Positions 1-6,494 of a DNA stretch of 12,566 nt are shown here, one piece after another; position 1 is the stretch's first letter; each line of letters begins with the position of its first letter. The notes below the pieces were generated by a model that worked only from the letters and a program-made list of their open reading frames with translations, was not told the origin of the DNA and made no database searches. The stretch is taken from assembly GCA_016298185.1 (NCBI GenBank), contig JAEDDA010000030.1:1-12566 (forward strand). The letters run 5' to 3'. The stretch comes from Bacilli bacterium. GTDB taxonomy: Bacteria > Bacillota_I > Bacilli_A > RFN20 > CAG-826. The position numbers and the translations under genes were made by a program.

Positions 1-921
1 ATCTATCCAAGAAACTTATTATGGAATAGATATTTAAATAACCATGGTATCTTTGTTATTACAAACAGCGCACGTCCAGCTAACGCCGCAATCACTGGTA
101 CAGACAACGATTCAATCGATGTTAACTCTGGCAGTTATCTTGAAACCGAAACTCTCACATTAAAAGATGGTTCCACAAAGAGCCTTAGATATGTTGATGG
201 AACAGGCGAAGGTCAAAAATCGCCATTAATTGGTTTCAACAGAGTTACATCTGCTGGTGCGCTTATTACAGAAGACGACCATGATAACGAAAATAAGAGA
301 GTCTTAGCTGACGAACAAGGTAACGTTATCATTGGTGTTCGTTCTGAATTTGGTATCCACTTAATGATTGTTCAAAAATCCATTTATGAATTCTCAGCAG
401 GTGGAGACACAACAAAAGTTCCTTCATTAGAAGAATACTACACAACTGCAGTTCCCGGCAGCAAAGATGGTAAATACCCAACTTATAAAGTTGATGGCGT
501 TGACCACGATAAAGAAACATACGTTAACTTTATTAATACAGTTAAAACCACAGACTATAAAACACGTGCAGACGATGTTAGAAGTAAGATTAAAGGATTC
601 GATAGCACATATGACTATCGTTTATATGAAGACCTTATCGCTAACTCCAATGTCGATATGAGCAACGAATCTACTAAGGAAGTCATTGAATTAATCAATG
701 ATTACATTGATCTCCAAAGAACAAAAAATGAAGATGCTCAAGAAGAAGGTATGAAAGAAGTTTGGCAAACATATGCTGAATTACTCGAATTACAAGACTT
801 CTATAGACACGAATTAAATCGTATCATCCCAGAAGGTTGTAAGATTGCTTTCACAAAGTCTACATTATCTGATGATGAAAAAGCCGCATATGAAGAAGGA
901 GGAAGATGCTATGTCAAATAA
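1..921 (+). CDS. PrsA/SurA-like foldase (parvulin-type PPIase family), 5'-truncated by window edge
   Basis: The frame is open from base 1 to a TAA at 919-921, giving 306 residues with the start outside the window. The segment around residues 75-127 ends in 'SEFGIHLMIVQKS', which matches the last strand of parvulin (PpiC) domains, where an 'xFGxHIIxV' pattern is typical. About 175 mostly helical, charged residues follow, like the C-terminal arm of PrsA/SurA chaperones. Proteins of this family are anchored outside the membrane and help secreted proteins fold; that role is inferred from the family. The reading frame overlaps the next lipoprotein gene by 11 nt, so the two are probably translated in a coupled way. 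The next gene looks like a diverged relative. A shorter ATG-started frame at 364 is only an internal methionine. Family assignment is moderate because only the end of the domain is visible. Confidence 0.6.
   Translation: MYPRNLLWNRYLNNHGIFVITNSARPANAAITGTDNDSIDVNSGSYLETETLTLKDGSTKSLRYVDGTGEGQKSPLIGFNRVTSAGALITEDDHDNENKRVLADEQGNVIIGVRSEFGIHLMIVQKSIYEFSAGGDTTKVPSLEEYYTTAVPGSKDGKYPTYKVDGVDHDKETYVNFINTVKTTDYKTRADDVRSKIKGFDSTYDYRLYEDLIANSNVDMSNESTKEVIELINDYIDLQRTKNEDAQEEGMKEVWQTYAELLELQDFYRHELNRIIPEGCKIAFTKSTLSDDEKAAYEEGGRCYVK
897..902 (+). promoter_or_regulatory. Ribosome binding site that fixes the lipoprotein start
   Basis: AGGAGG lies 8 nt before the ATG at 911, inside the coding sequence of the preceding foldase gene. 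It supports the 911 start over the ATG at 845 in the same frame, and it suggests translational coupling across the 11-nt overlap. Confidence 0.8.
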
Positions 922-2719
922 GGGTATTAAAAAAGTCTTAGCCGTGGCTCTCCTATCCACAATGGGCTTAATCGCTTGTAGCAAAGATGTTCAAGCAAAA
1001 CCATCTAACTACGATAATCCATTAATTACATTTACTGAAGAAGGCGACGAAGTTTATAACAACTTAGTCAGTATTATTGAAGATGCATACCGCGATGGCA
1101 CACTCGCCAGCGCAGTCTTAGACAAAATACTTTATGTCTACGCAACAAGTATGTTTGGTGCATATAACCGTAACGTCACACCTGCTCCTGCAGAAGATGA
1201 TGTTACATTAGAAGAAGCTGCCGCAGATGTCGATGCTCATAACACCGACTTAGCCAATGCTACAGTTGCTAAGAAATTCTTAGAAAAACACAAAGCCTAT
1301 TGGACACTCAATGAAAAAGGCGAACGTGCTGCAGATGAAGCAGAATTCAGACGTATTACCGCTAAATGGCAAACCGTCGAAGAAAGAATCTCCAGATCTA
1401 TGTATGGCGATATCAGTGGCGGAAGCTTCAACAACGATAGAGGATACTTCTCCGAAGTCAAATACTTAAAAGACTTAAAAGGTAACCTCAACAAAGTTGC
1501 AAACGCTTATGTCGCAGCAGATGTTGCTGGTGCAACAACCGAAGCTGACAAAGTCGTTATCACACCAGATGTTAAAGAAGAAAATGTTTGGGTTGAAGAT
1601 GGCGGTTACTTACATAGAGAATTCTTCCAAAACGCTGATAAAGGTTACACCTACATTGAAGATGAAATCATTCCAGCTATCTACCGTACATTATTAGTAG
1701 AACAATACTTAGTGGAAGAATCCTACAATAACTTAGGCCGTAGCTCTGCTAGAAAGATTAACGTCTTAGCGATTTCTGATAATAGCAACAGCGATACCGC
1801 TGCAAACTATTTAATGAAATACTTCGTGAGAGAAAAGATTTCCAAAGGTGAAGAAATCACTTCTACTGACTTCACAGAAATCTCTAACGCCATGAAAGGC
1901 TTATTAGATTCATCTACACACAAGAATGCTTTAATTGAAGACATCAATACAAACTATCCAGAATATCAAGGTGCATTCGAATACAAGACATTCACAGGTT
2001 ATAACGGTAAATCATATAACTACTATAACGGCACCGATTACGGTGATATGATGAAAAACTTTGAAAAGATTAAGGCTGACTTAAACTTAACCGATACCGC
2101 GGTTGAAAGTGACTTCACAAATAGTTATACATGGGATGCCGAAATTGGTTTAGAGAAGAAAGAAAACGAAATCAAAACCAAAGATTACACAGTCGATGGT
2201 TGGTACACTGAATCCAATGGTTTAGGTGATTTACCAGATTCCATCAAAACACGTTTATTCAATATCGGTGTTGCCAATATTCTTGATAAAGAATACGAAG
2301 CAGGCAAAGATATCGATCGTTGGAATGCTACAACAAGCACATACGATGCATCTAAAGATGATTCCAAATTAGTGGCCAAGATCAATGGTAAATACTACCT
2401 CAAAGTCGCTAGTAAGGAAGCTGGTGCGCAACCACAAGATGATATCTTATTCCATGTTGATGGCAAATATTACATCGTTCAAATCGAAGAAGCAGTTTCT
2501 GGTTCTAAATTAGCCAAGAACTCCGACATCTACGAAAAAGATGAAAGCAATCCAGATAGAAAACAAGAAATCATCAACGAAGTGGCTCGTGTAGTCGCAA
2601 GTAAAGATACATATCAAACCTTATCTACCAAACACTGGTTAGAACAAGCAGCGATTAAGTATCACGACACAAAGATTTACGATTACTTCAAGGATAACTA
2701 TCCAGAATTATTCGATTAA
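911..2719 (+). CDS. Foldase-like lipoprotein (diverged PrsA/parvulin family)
   Basis: The protein has 602 residues. The start at 911 is chosen because AGGAGG at 897-902 lies 8 nt upstream and the product then opens with a lipoprotein signal: basic MSNKGIKK, a hydrophobic core, and lipobox L-I-A-C with the acylated Cys at residue 23. The frame extends upstream to an ATG at 845, but that start would bury the signal inside the protein. Residues about 35-85 are helical and resemble the SurA/PrsA N-terminal region. Residues about 280-530 look like a stretched parvulin domain: 'ARKINVLAISD' at the first strand, 'GWYTESNGLGDLP' in the middle and 'DGKYYIVQIEEAV' at the last strand. Inserts make it far longer than the usual ~100 residues. 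The likely role is extracytoplasmic folding of secreted proteins. PPIase activity is doubtful given the divergence. The gene ends at a hairpin terminator. Confidence 0.65.
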   Translation: MSNKGIKKVLAVALLSTMGLIACSKDVQAKPSNYDNPLITFTEEGDEVYNNLVSIIEDAYRDGTLASAVLDKILYVYATSMFGAYNRNVTPAPAEDDVTLEEAAADVDAHNTDLANATVAKKFLEKHKAYWTLNEKGERAADEAEFRRITAKWQTVEERISRSMYGDISGGSFNNDRGYFSEVKYLKDLKGNLNKVANAYVAADVAGATTEADKVVITPDVKEENVWVEDGGYLHREFFQNADKGYTYIEDEIIPAIYRTLLVEQYLVEESYNNLGRSSARKINVLAISDNSNSDTAANYLMKYFVREKISKGEEITSTDFTEISNAMKGLLDSSTHKNALIEDINTNYPEYQGAFEYKTFTGYNGKSYNYYNGTDYGDMMKNFEKIKADLNLTDTAVESDFTNSYTWDAEIGLEKKENEIKTKDYTVDGWYTESNGLGDLPDSIKTRLFNIGVANILDKEYEAGKDIDRWNATTSTYDASKDDSKLVAKINGKYYLKVASKEAGAQPQDDILFHVDGKYYIVQIEEAVSGSKLAKNSDIYEKDESNPDRKQEIINEVARVVASKDTYQTLSTKHWLEQAAIKYHDTKIYDYFKDNYPELFD

Positions 2720-2723
2720 TCTT

Positions 2724-2762
2724 AAAGGAAAATTTTAAGGAGGTCTAAACAACCTCCTTTTT
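2724..2762 (+). terminator. Intrinsic terminator after the foldase-like lipoprotein gene
   Basis: AAGGAGGT (2737-2744) pairs with ACCTCCTT (2752-2759) around a 7-nt loop, followed by a T run. The stem can be extended outward: AAAGGAAAA (2724-2732) pairs with TTTTCCTTT further downstream, with a bulge between the two helices. It starts 5 nt after the lipoprotein stop codon. Confidence 0.75.
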
Positions 2763-2774
2763 CCTTTATATAAT
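2746..2774 (+). promoter_or_regulatory. Candidate sigma-A promoter for the HIT gene
   Basis: A perfect TATAAT (2769-2774) lies 17 nt after TAAACA (2746-2751, four of six matches to TTGACA). A start site near 2781 would leave a short leader carrying the GAGGTGA ribosome binding site at 2794-2800. The -35 element would fall in the loop of the preceding terminator. The region is very AT-rich, so chance -10 matches are expected. Confidence 0.45.
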
Positions 2775-2804
2775 ATATATAAATAAGATATAAGAGGTGA
2801 TATT

Positions 2805-3218
2805 ATGCACGAGAAAGATGTATTTTGCAAAATCGTTGATGGAGAAATACCTTGTTATAAACTTTATGAAGACGATGATGTCCTCGCATTCTTAGATATT
2901 TCTCAAGTGACTAAAGGACATGCTTTAGTTATTCCTAAAAAACACTACGACAATTTCTTAAGCACACCACAAGAAGTGATGCATAAGGTTATGGATGTCG
3001 CACAAAGAATCGGACAAGTCTCTATTAAGCTTTTAGGCGCTAAGGGAGTCAATATTCTCTCTAACTGCTATAAGGAAGCGGGACAATCAGTTATGCACTT
3101 CCACGTCCATGTTATTCCACGTTATGGCGAAGGTGAAGGCTTTGAAATCTCCATGAAAGATAATTCCAAAGGACTTAATCTTCCAGCATTAGCGGAACAG
3201 TTCAAAAACAACTTATAA
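2805..3218 (+). CDS. hit: HIT-family (histidine triad) nucleotide hydrolase/transferase
   Basis: The protein has 137 residues, the usual size for a stand-alone bacterial HIT protein. The defining triad is H98-F-H100-V-H102 in 'VMHFHVHVIPR'; H100 is the expected nucleophile that attacks the alpha phosphate of a nucleotide substrate. The N-terminus 'DVFCKIVDGEIPCYKLYEDD' and the 'GHALVIPKKHYDN' segment are typical of the HINT/Hit branch. Members hydrolyse AMP-linked substrates such as nucleoside phosphoramidates; the true substrate here is unknown. It is cytosolic. The ribosome binding site GAGGTGA sits 4 nt before the ATG. The gene stands alone between two terminators, after the foldase genes. 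In Bacillus, hit likewise lies near prsA and yhaM. Confidence 0.95.
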   Translation: MHEKDVFCKIVDGEIPCYKLYEDDDVLAFLDISQVTKGHALVIPKKHYDNFLSTPQEVMHKVMDVAQRIGQVSIKLLGAKGVNILSNCYKEAGQSVMHFHVHVIPRYGEGEGFEISMKDNSKGLNLPALAEQFKNNL

Positions 3219-3232
3219 AGCGAAAACCAAAT

Positions 3233-3260
3233 AGAACGTCATCAAAGGCGTTCTTTTTTT
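3233..3260 (+). terminator. Intrinsic terminator after hit
   Basis: AGAACGTC (3233-3240) pairs with GGCGTTCT (3247-3254), including one G-T wobble, around a 6-nt loop. A run of seven Ts follows (3254-3260). On the opposite strand the wobble becomes a C-A mismatch and the T run is poorer, so the hairpin is oriented mainly for hit. It may still weakly terminate the convergent abiE transcript. Confidence 0.85.
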
Positions 3261-3273
3261 ATGGTTTGACAAT

Positions 3274-4074
3274 TTAAATGTATAGGCTTTCTAAATATTT
3301 TAAAATTGTGTTTGTGAGTTCTAAATATTCGACGTCAATCCACTTTTCTTTCGTGCTGTCAAAATTTGAAATATATCTTTTGCTTTGAAAAATGCTTTTC
3401 ACTGTTTGCTTTATGTTCTTATTTAGAACAATGGTATTGTTGTTACTAATAAGTTCATTAATTACTTCTTTAACTATTTTGCTAGTTAGGTTCTTTTCTT
3501 TAATTAGATAATACATATCAAAAACATCTTTAAACCTTGTAGATAAAACATTATGTTTTAGTAATGAACATAGCTTCTCAGCGAATATTTGCTCGGGTGG
3601 ATTGATACTTAAAATAATTCCATCGTCATTATCGAAAGAAAAGCGCATTTCTTCTTGTTTGATTGATGCTAAAGTATGGACACCTATGTCCATTTTGAAG
3701 CCAATCTTCGAAGTTGTGTCTTTTATTATCGCAAAGACTCTTTTTCCTTGATAGTCCTCTTGATGTAGTTCATTTATTTTTCTAATCGCAATAATGTATT
3801 GTTTGTCGTAGATGTTTAGAAGATCAACAAATCTTGCAATTGAATCCTCTGAAATGTCGTATTGGATGAAATCAAAATCCAAGTCCAGTGTTGTTCTTCT
3901 TAAATTGTGAGTAATGTTATACATGACAACCCCACCTTTAATAAGAACTTTGTTTGATAAGGGTGATTTAGCAATTTTATTTAGAACAATTTTCTGACAA
4001 GCATAGCTTTCAGCTTGATTGACAGTCATTCCTTCTGAGATATAATTTGCTACCATTGCTTCAATAGTTTTCAT
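3274..4074 (-). CDS. abiEii: AbiEii/AbiGii-type nucleotidyltransferase toxin (type IV toxin-antitoxin)
   Basis: The protein has 266 residues. The nucleotidyltransferase core is visible: 'VLIKGGVVMY' with G47-G48, then 'RRTTLDLDFD' with the metal-binding D64/D66/D68. D129 in 'FKMDIGVH' is a plausible third acidic residue. 'PPEQIFAEKL' (159-168) and 'RFKDVFDMYYL' (180-190) match the later conserved blocks of the AbiEii family. In characterised AbiE/MenA systems the toxin transfers nucleotides and blocks growth, for example by modifying tRNA, and some systems abort phage infection. Whether this copy acts on phage is not known. The start codon overlaps the antitoxin stop as ATGA, and AGGAGG (4082-4087) sits 7 nt upstream. 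All expected active-site residues appear present, so it is probably functional. Confidence 0.9.
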   Translation of the reverse strand: MKTIEAMVANYISEGMTVNQAESYACQKIVLNKIAKSPLSNKVLIKGGVVMYNITHNLRRTTLDLDFDFIQYDISEDSIARFVDLLNIYDKQYIIAIRKINELHQEDYQGKRVFAIIKDTTSKIGFKMDIGVHTLASIKQEEMRFSFDNDDGIILSINPPEQIFAEKLCSLLKHNVLSTRFKDVFDMYYLIKEKNLTSKIVKEVINELISNNNTIVLNKNIKQTVKSIFQSKRYISNFDSTKEKWIDVEYLELTNTILKYLESLYI

Positions 4075-4622
4075 AAAATAACCTCCTGTATTTGTTTCTC
4101 GATGCTCTCGCCATTACTAAACATGGAGCAATATTTTACTAACTTGCTAATACTAATTTTTTCTTCTTTAACTAATTCTCTACAGGAGTTAACTATTTCT
4201 TTGAAATATGAATATGGTAGTTTTGTCTTAAGTCTAAATAATTCAATCACCATCCTTTCCCTATCATAGACATTTATCACACCATACTTGGTTTTAATTG
4301 TGATTTTGCCAATATTTAAAATTGAATCAGTGATATATATCTGCTTAACTTTGTTATTTAAAATTTTGTGCGCTTTTTGAGTTGTGGCAACAACATATTT
4401 ATTAGGAACATAGTCAGACATCTCATAATAAGCAAAAGCACTTTCTAAAGTTAAAACCGCATTAGGATATTTGGCAAAAATATTTTCTAGCTCGCTTACA
4501 ACTGGTTCTTTATCTGAATATAGACCATGAGATACTTTAAAATATTTCCCTTCTTCTAATGCTTTTTTAATCCGAGGGAAACTACCTAATAGTTTTTTTA
4601 ATTCACCAGTTTTATATATCAT
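4071..4622 (-). CDS. abiEi: AbiEi-family antitoxin/autorepressor (type IV toxin-antitoxin)
   Basis: The protein has 183 residues. The N-terminal ~45 residues ('GELKKLLGSFPRIKKALEEG' then 'VSHGLYSDKEP') look like the winged helix-turn-helix that AbiEi proteins use to bind their own promoter. The rest ('YPNAVLTLESAFAYYEMSD', 'YDRERMVIELFR', 'LPYSYFKEIV') is the conserved C-terminal antitoxin region of the family found in Bacillota. In known systems this protein neutralises AbiEii and represses the operon. It is the first gene of a two-gene cassette and ends in TGA, overlapping the toxin start by 4 nt. There is no ribosome binding site: a near-consensus promoter ends only 6 nt before the ATG, so the transcript is likely leaderless. 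Confidence 0.85.
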   Translation of the reverse strand: MIYKTGELKKLLGSFPRIKKALEEGKYFKVSHGLYSDKEPVVSELENIFAKYPNAVLTLESAFAYYEMSDYVPNKYVVATTQKAHKILNNKVKQIYITDSILNIGKITIKTKYGVINVYDRERMVIELFRLKTKLPYSYFKEIVNSCRELVKEEKISISKLVKYCSMFSNGESIEKQIQEVIL

Positions 4623-4628
4623 AGTTTC

Positions 4629-4657
4629 ATCATAATTTTAGGTCGGTATTTTGTCAA
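4629..4657 (-). promoter_or_regulatory. abiE promoter, predicted leaderless
   Basis: On the minus strand TTGACA (4657-4652, perfect -35) is followed by a 17-nt spacer (4651-4635) and TATGAT (4634-4629, one mismatch to TATAAT). Only six bases (4628-4623) separate the -10 box from the abiEi ATG at 4622. Transcription should therefore begin at or next to the A of the start codon, with no room for a ribosome binding site. Confidence 0.8.
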
Positions 4658-4711
4658 TAACTACCTTCCGAAAGTTTTGGCGTACTATTTTCATAACATA
4701 TATGACAAAAT
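4648..4711. promoter_or_regulatory. Inverted repeat at the abiE promoter, candidate AbiEi operator
   Basis: ATTTTGTCA (4648-4656) and its perfect reverse complement TGACAAAAT (4703-4711) are 46 nt apart. The first copy covers most of the -35 box, so a protein bound there would block the promoter. AbiEi proteins in characterised systems bind inverted repeats in their own promoter. The assignment to AbiEi is inference. Confidence 0.5.
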
Positions 4712-4739
4712 GGCATATTTTTATTTTTTTTATATGCCA
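4707..4739 (-). terminator. Second terminator-like hairpin downstream of yhaM
   Basis: On the minus strand TGGCATAT (4739-4732) pairs with ATATGCCA (4718-4711) around a 13-nt A-rich loop, followed by TTTT (4710-4707). It lies just after the main yhaM terminator, so it could act as a back-up that insulates the abiE cassette. Its end overlaps the distal operator copy, so a regulatory role is also possible. Confidence 0.4.
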
Positions 4740-4740
4740 A

Positions 4741-4765
4741 AAAGAAAAACGCCTTTAAGGCGCTT
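4741..4765 (-). terminator. Intrinsic terminator after yhaM
   Basis: On the minus strand CGCCT (4762-4758) and AGGCG (4754-4750) form a stem around a 3-nt loop, extended by A-T and G-T pairs at the base. TTTTT (4749-4745) then C and TTT follow. It begins within a few bases of the yhaM stop codon and closes the four-gene operon. Confidence 0.8.
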
Positions 4766-4768
4766 GTC

Positions 4769-5704
4769 TTAATCTTTTGGTTTATAGATACATCTTCCAT
4801 CAAGTGGATAGACCTTTTGTGAGAACTCACCAGGATTCACTCCATCAAGTGCTTTCTCTACGATGACCATCTTACTATCAAGGTTATCAATTAATGATAA
4901 TAATAATGCTTCTTTAGTCATTGGTAATACTGGAGAACCGAATTCATTACTACCATGGTGAGATAACACCATATGTTCTAATAATAATGGAACTTCACTT
5001 GTGAGTTTAAGTCCTTCCGCGGCTCTTCTGATTTCACTAACCATAATGGAGATATGGCCAAGTAATTTTCCTGTTAAGGAATATTTATAAACAATTGGTC
5101 CTTCAAATTCTATGGTCTTACCCATATCGTGAAGTAAGATACCAGTTAATAAGATATCTTTATCAACATTTGGATAATAATTTGCTAAGAAGACACCAAG
5201 ATCCGCCATAGAGACGGTATGCATTAATAATCCTGAACCATAATCGTGATGGACACTTACCGCTGCGGGATATTCAAATAGTTTTGGTGATAATCTTTTG
5301 ATTTCATAATCTAAGATTTTTCTGCAATCTTCATTTTGAATAGATTCAACATGGGCATTAAATCTTTTAATTAATTCTTCTTTTGGTACTGGAGGTTGTT
5401 TAATGAATTTGACAACATCAATATCGTTAGGATCCACTACTTCTCCAGATAAGATTTTTACTTGTAAAGATTCTTTATATTTAAGAACTTCACCTTCGAT
5501 ATAAACAACATTACCTTGTTTGTAGATGTTTTCATCTTCTGCATTAGCTTCCCATTTCTTCGCGTTCACTGTGCCACTTGCGTCTTTGAGTTCAAGGTTC
5601 ATATAAGCACTACCTTGATTGTTCACGCATTTGGCTCCGCTATTAACTAGGAATTGACCAGAGATATGATTTCCATCATTAAAATCAATAATCATTTTCA
5701 CCAT
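4769..5704 (-). CDS. yhaM: 3'-5' exoribonuclease YhaM (OB-fold plus HD domain)
   Basis: The protein has 311 residues, close to the 314 of Bacillus YhaM. Residues about 15-90 form an OB-fold nucleic-acid binding domain ('YMNLELKDASGTVNAKKWEA'). An HD phosphohydrolase domain follows. Its likely metal ligands are H162 in 'GLLMHTVSMADL', H192-D193 in 'GILLHDMGK', H217 in 'LLGHISI', H249/H250 in 'VLSHHGS' and D273 in 'SLIDNLDS'. Known YhaM proteins trim RNA 3' ends and can act on single-stranded DNA. It is cytosolic. It is the last gene of the operon. The ATG at 5704 has GGGAG at 5716-5712 with 7-nt spacing; both lie inside recX, which overlaps by 20 nt. A second methionine at codon 4 is possible but less well spaced. 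Confidence 0.95.
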   Translation of the reverse strand: MVKMIIDFNDGNHISGQFLVNSGAKCVNNQGSAYMNLELKDASGTVNAKKWEANAEDENIYKQGNVVYIEGEVLKYKESLQVKILSGEVVDPNDIDVVKFIKQPPVPKEELIKRFNAHVESIQNEDCRKILDYEIKRLSPKLFEYPAAVSVHHDYGSGLLMHTVSMADLGVFLANYYPNVDKDILLTGILLHDMGKTIEFEGPIVYKYSLTGKLLGHISIMVSEIRRAAEGLKLTSEVPLLLEHMVLSHHGSNEFGSPVLPMTKEALLLSLIDNLDSKMVIVEKALDGVNPGEFSQKVYPLDGRCIYKPKD

Positions 5705-6494
5705 ATGTTTTCTCCCATTTATTTAATATATCTTTTGTTTTATAACCCTTGTTTCTTAATGAGGTAACAACTTTGTTCTTTAGTTCATATCCCTCATATT
5801 TATTTTTAAAATGCATGTATGTTTTCACAAAGTCTTTATCTAATTTATTCTTTTCTTCTTTTTCTAATGGTTTAGATAAGAAGTTAAGTGCTTCTAAGGC
5901 GATATCGTTATCAAAGCCTAAAGATAATAAATTACGATATATATGTTGTTTCTTTTGTTCATAGGAATATCTATCGTATTTCTTCTCTAATTTATATAAA
6001 TTATTATGAGCTTTTCTTCTTTCGATATTATATGGGAAGGAAATAGAGGACAGGTTTTCGCTAAATATGCCTTTTTTGGCTAATTCAGCGATTATTTTGT
6101 TTTTCCCGATATTTCTTTCATTACCATATTCTATCGTGTCTAAAATGAGCATTTTATCATTGATAAGATCATTCTCTTTTAACACTCTAATAACATTATC
6201 AACATCTTTCTTACTCGCACTTTTATTGTTATACATCTTTTCTCTCATCTTCCATTCGGAATAATGATTCTTCTTTAATAAAGATAAAGCGTATTTCATT
6301 AAGGAAGCGGAGTTATTAAAAGAAACGATTTCATTAATCGCTTTACTATCTAATGACTTACCAACATATAAATAGAAATTCGCCATTACTTCAATAACGC
6401 AAGTTAACTTGCTTTTATCCGAGAATGTAATAACGACATTCTTTTTATTTATTTTTAATTTAGTAATTTCTTTACCAGAACTTTTTGAGGGCAC
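5685..6494 (-). CDS. recX: RecX-family regulator of RecA, GTG start
   Basis: With the GTG at 6494 the protein has 269 residues, near the usual RecX length (264 in Bacillus). It shows an N-terminal beta strand region ('EITKLKINKKNVVITFSD'). Repeated three-helix units typical of RecX follow, for example 'YALSLLKKNHYSEWKMREKM', 'VDNVIRVLKENDLINDKMLILD' and 'KQHIYRNLLSLGFDNDIALEAL'. RecX binds RecA filaments and limits recombination. The GTG is preferred because GGAGGT (6508-6503) lies 8 nt upstream and the product then begins like other RecX proteins. ATG starts further upstream (6593 or 6521) would read far into the glycosyltransferase gene and add 'IYIPSTNFMRILWRY', which is foreign to the family. 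It overlaps the glycosyltransferase by 23 nt and yhaM by 20 nt. No LexA box was seen nearby. Confidence 0.88.
   Translation of the reverse strand: MPSKSSGKEITKLKINKKNVVITFSDKSKLTCVIEVMANFYLYVGKSLDSKAINEIVSFNNSASLMKYALSLLKKNHYSEWKMREKMYNNKSASKKDVDNVIRVLKENDLINDKMLILDTIEYGNERNIGKNKIIAELAKKGIFSENLSSISFPYNIERRKAHNNLYKLEKKYDRYSYEQKKQHIYRNLLSLGFDNDIALEALNFLSKPLEKEEKNKLDKDFVKTYMHFKNKYEGYELKNKVVTSLRNKGYKTKDILNKWEKTYGENDY

Noticed and set aside
845..910. Upstream ATG extension of the foldase-like lipoprotein
   Set aside because: It would place 22 extra residues before a clear lipoprotein signal peptide; AGGAGG at 897-902 supports the start at 911.
364..921. A 185-residue protein starting at 364
   Set aside because: The same frame is open to base 1 and carries a parvulin-like end before and across this Met, so it is the 3' part of a longer truncated gene.
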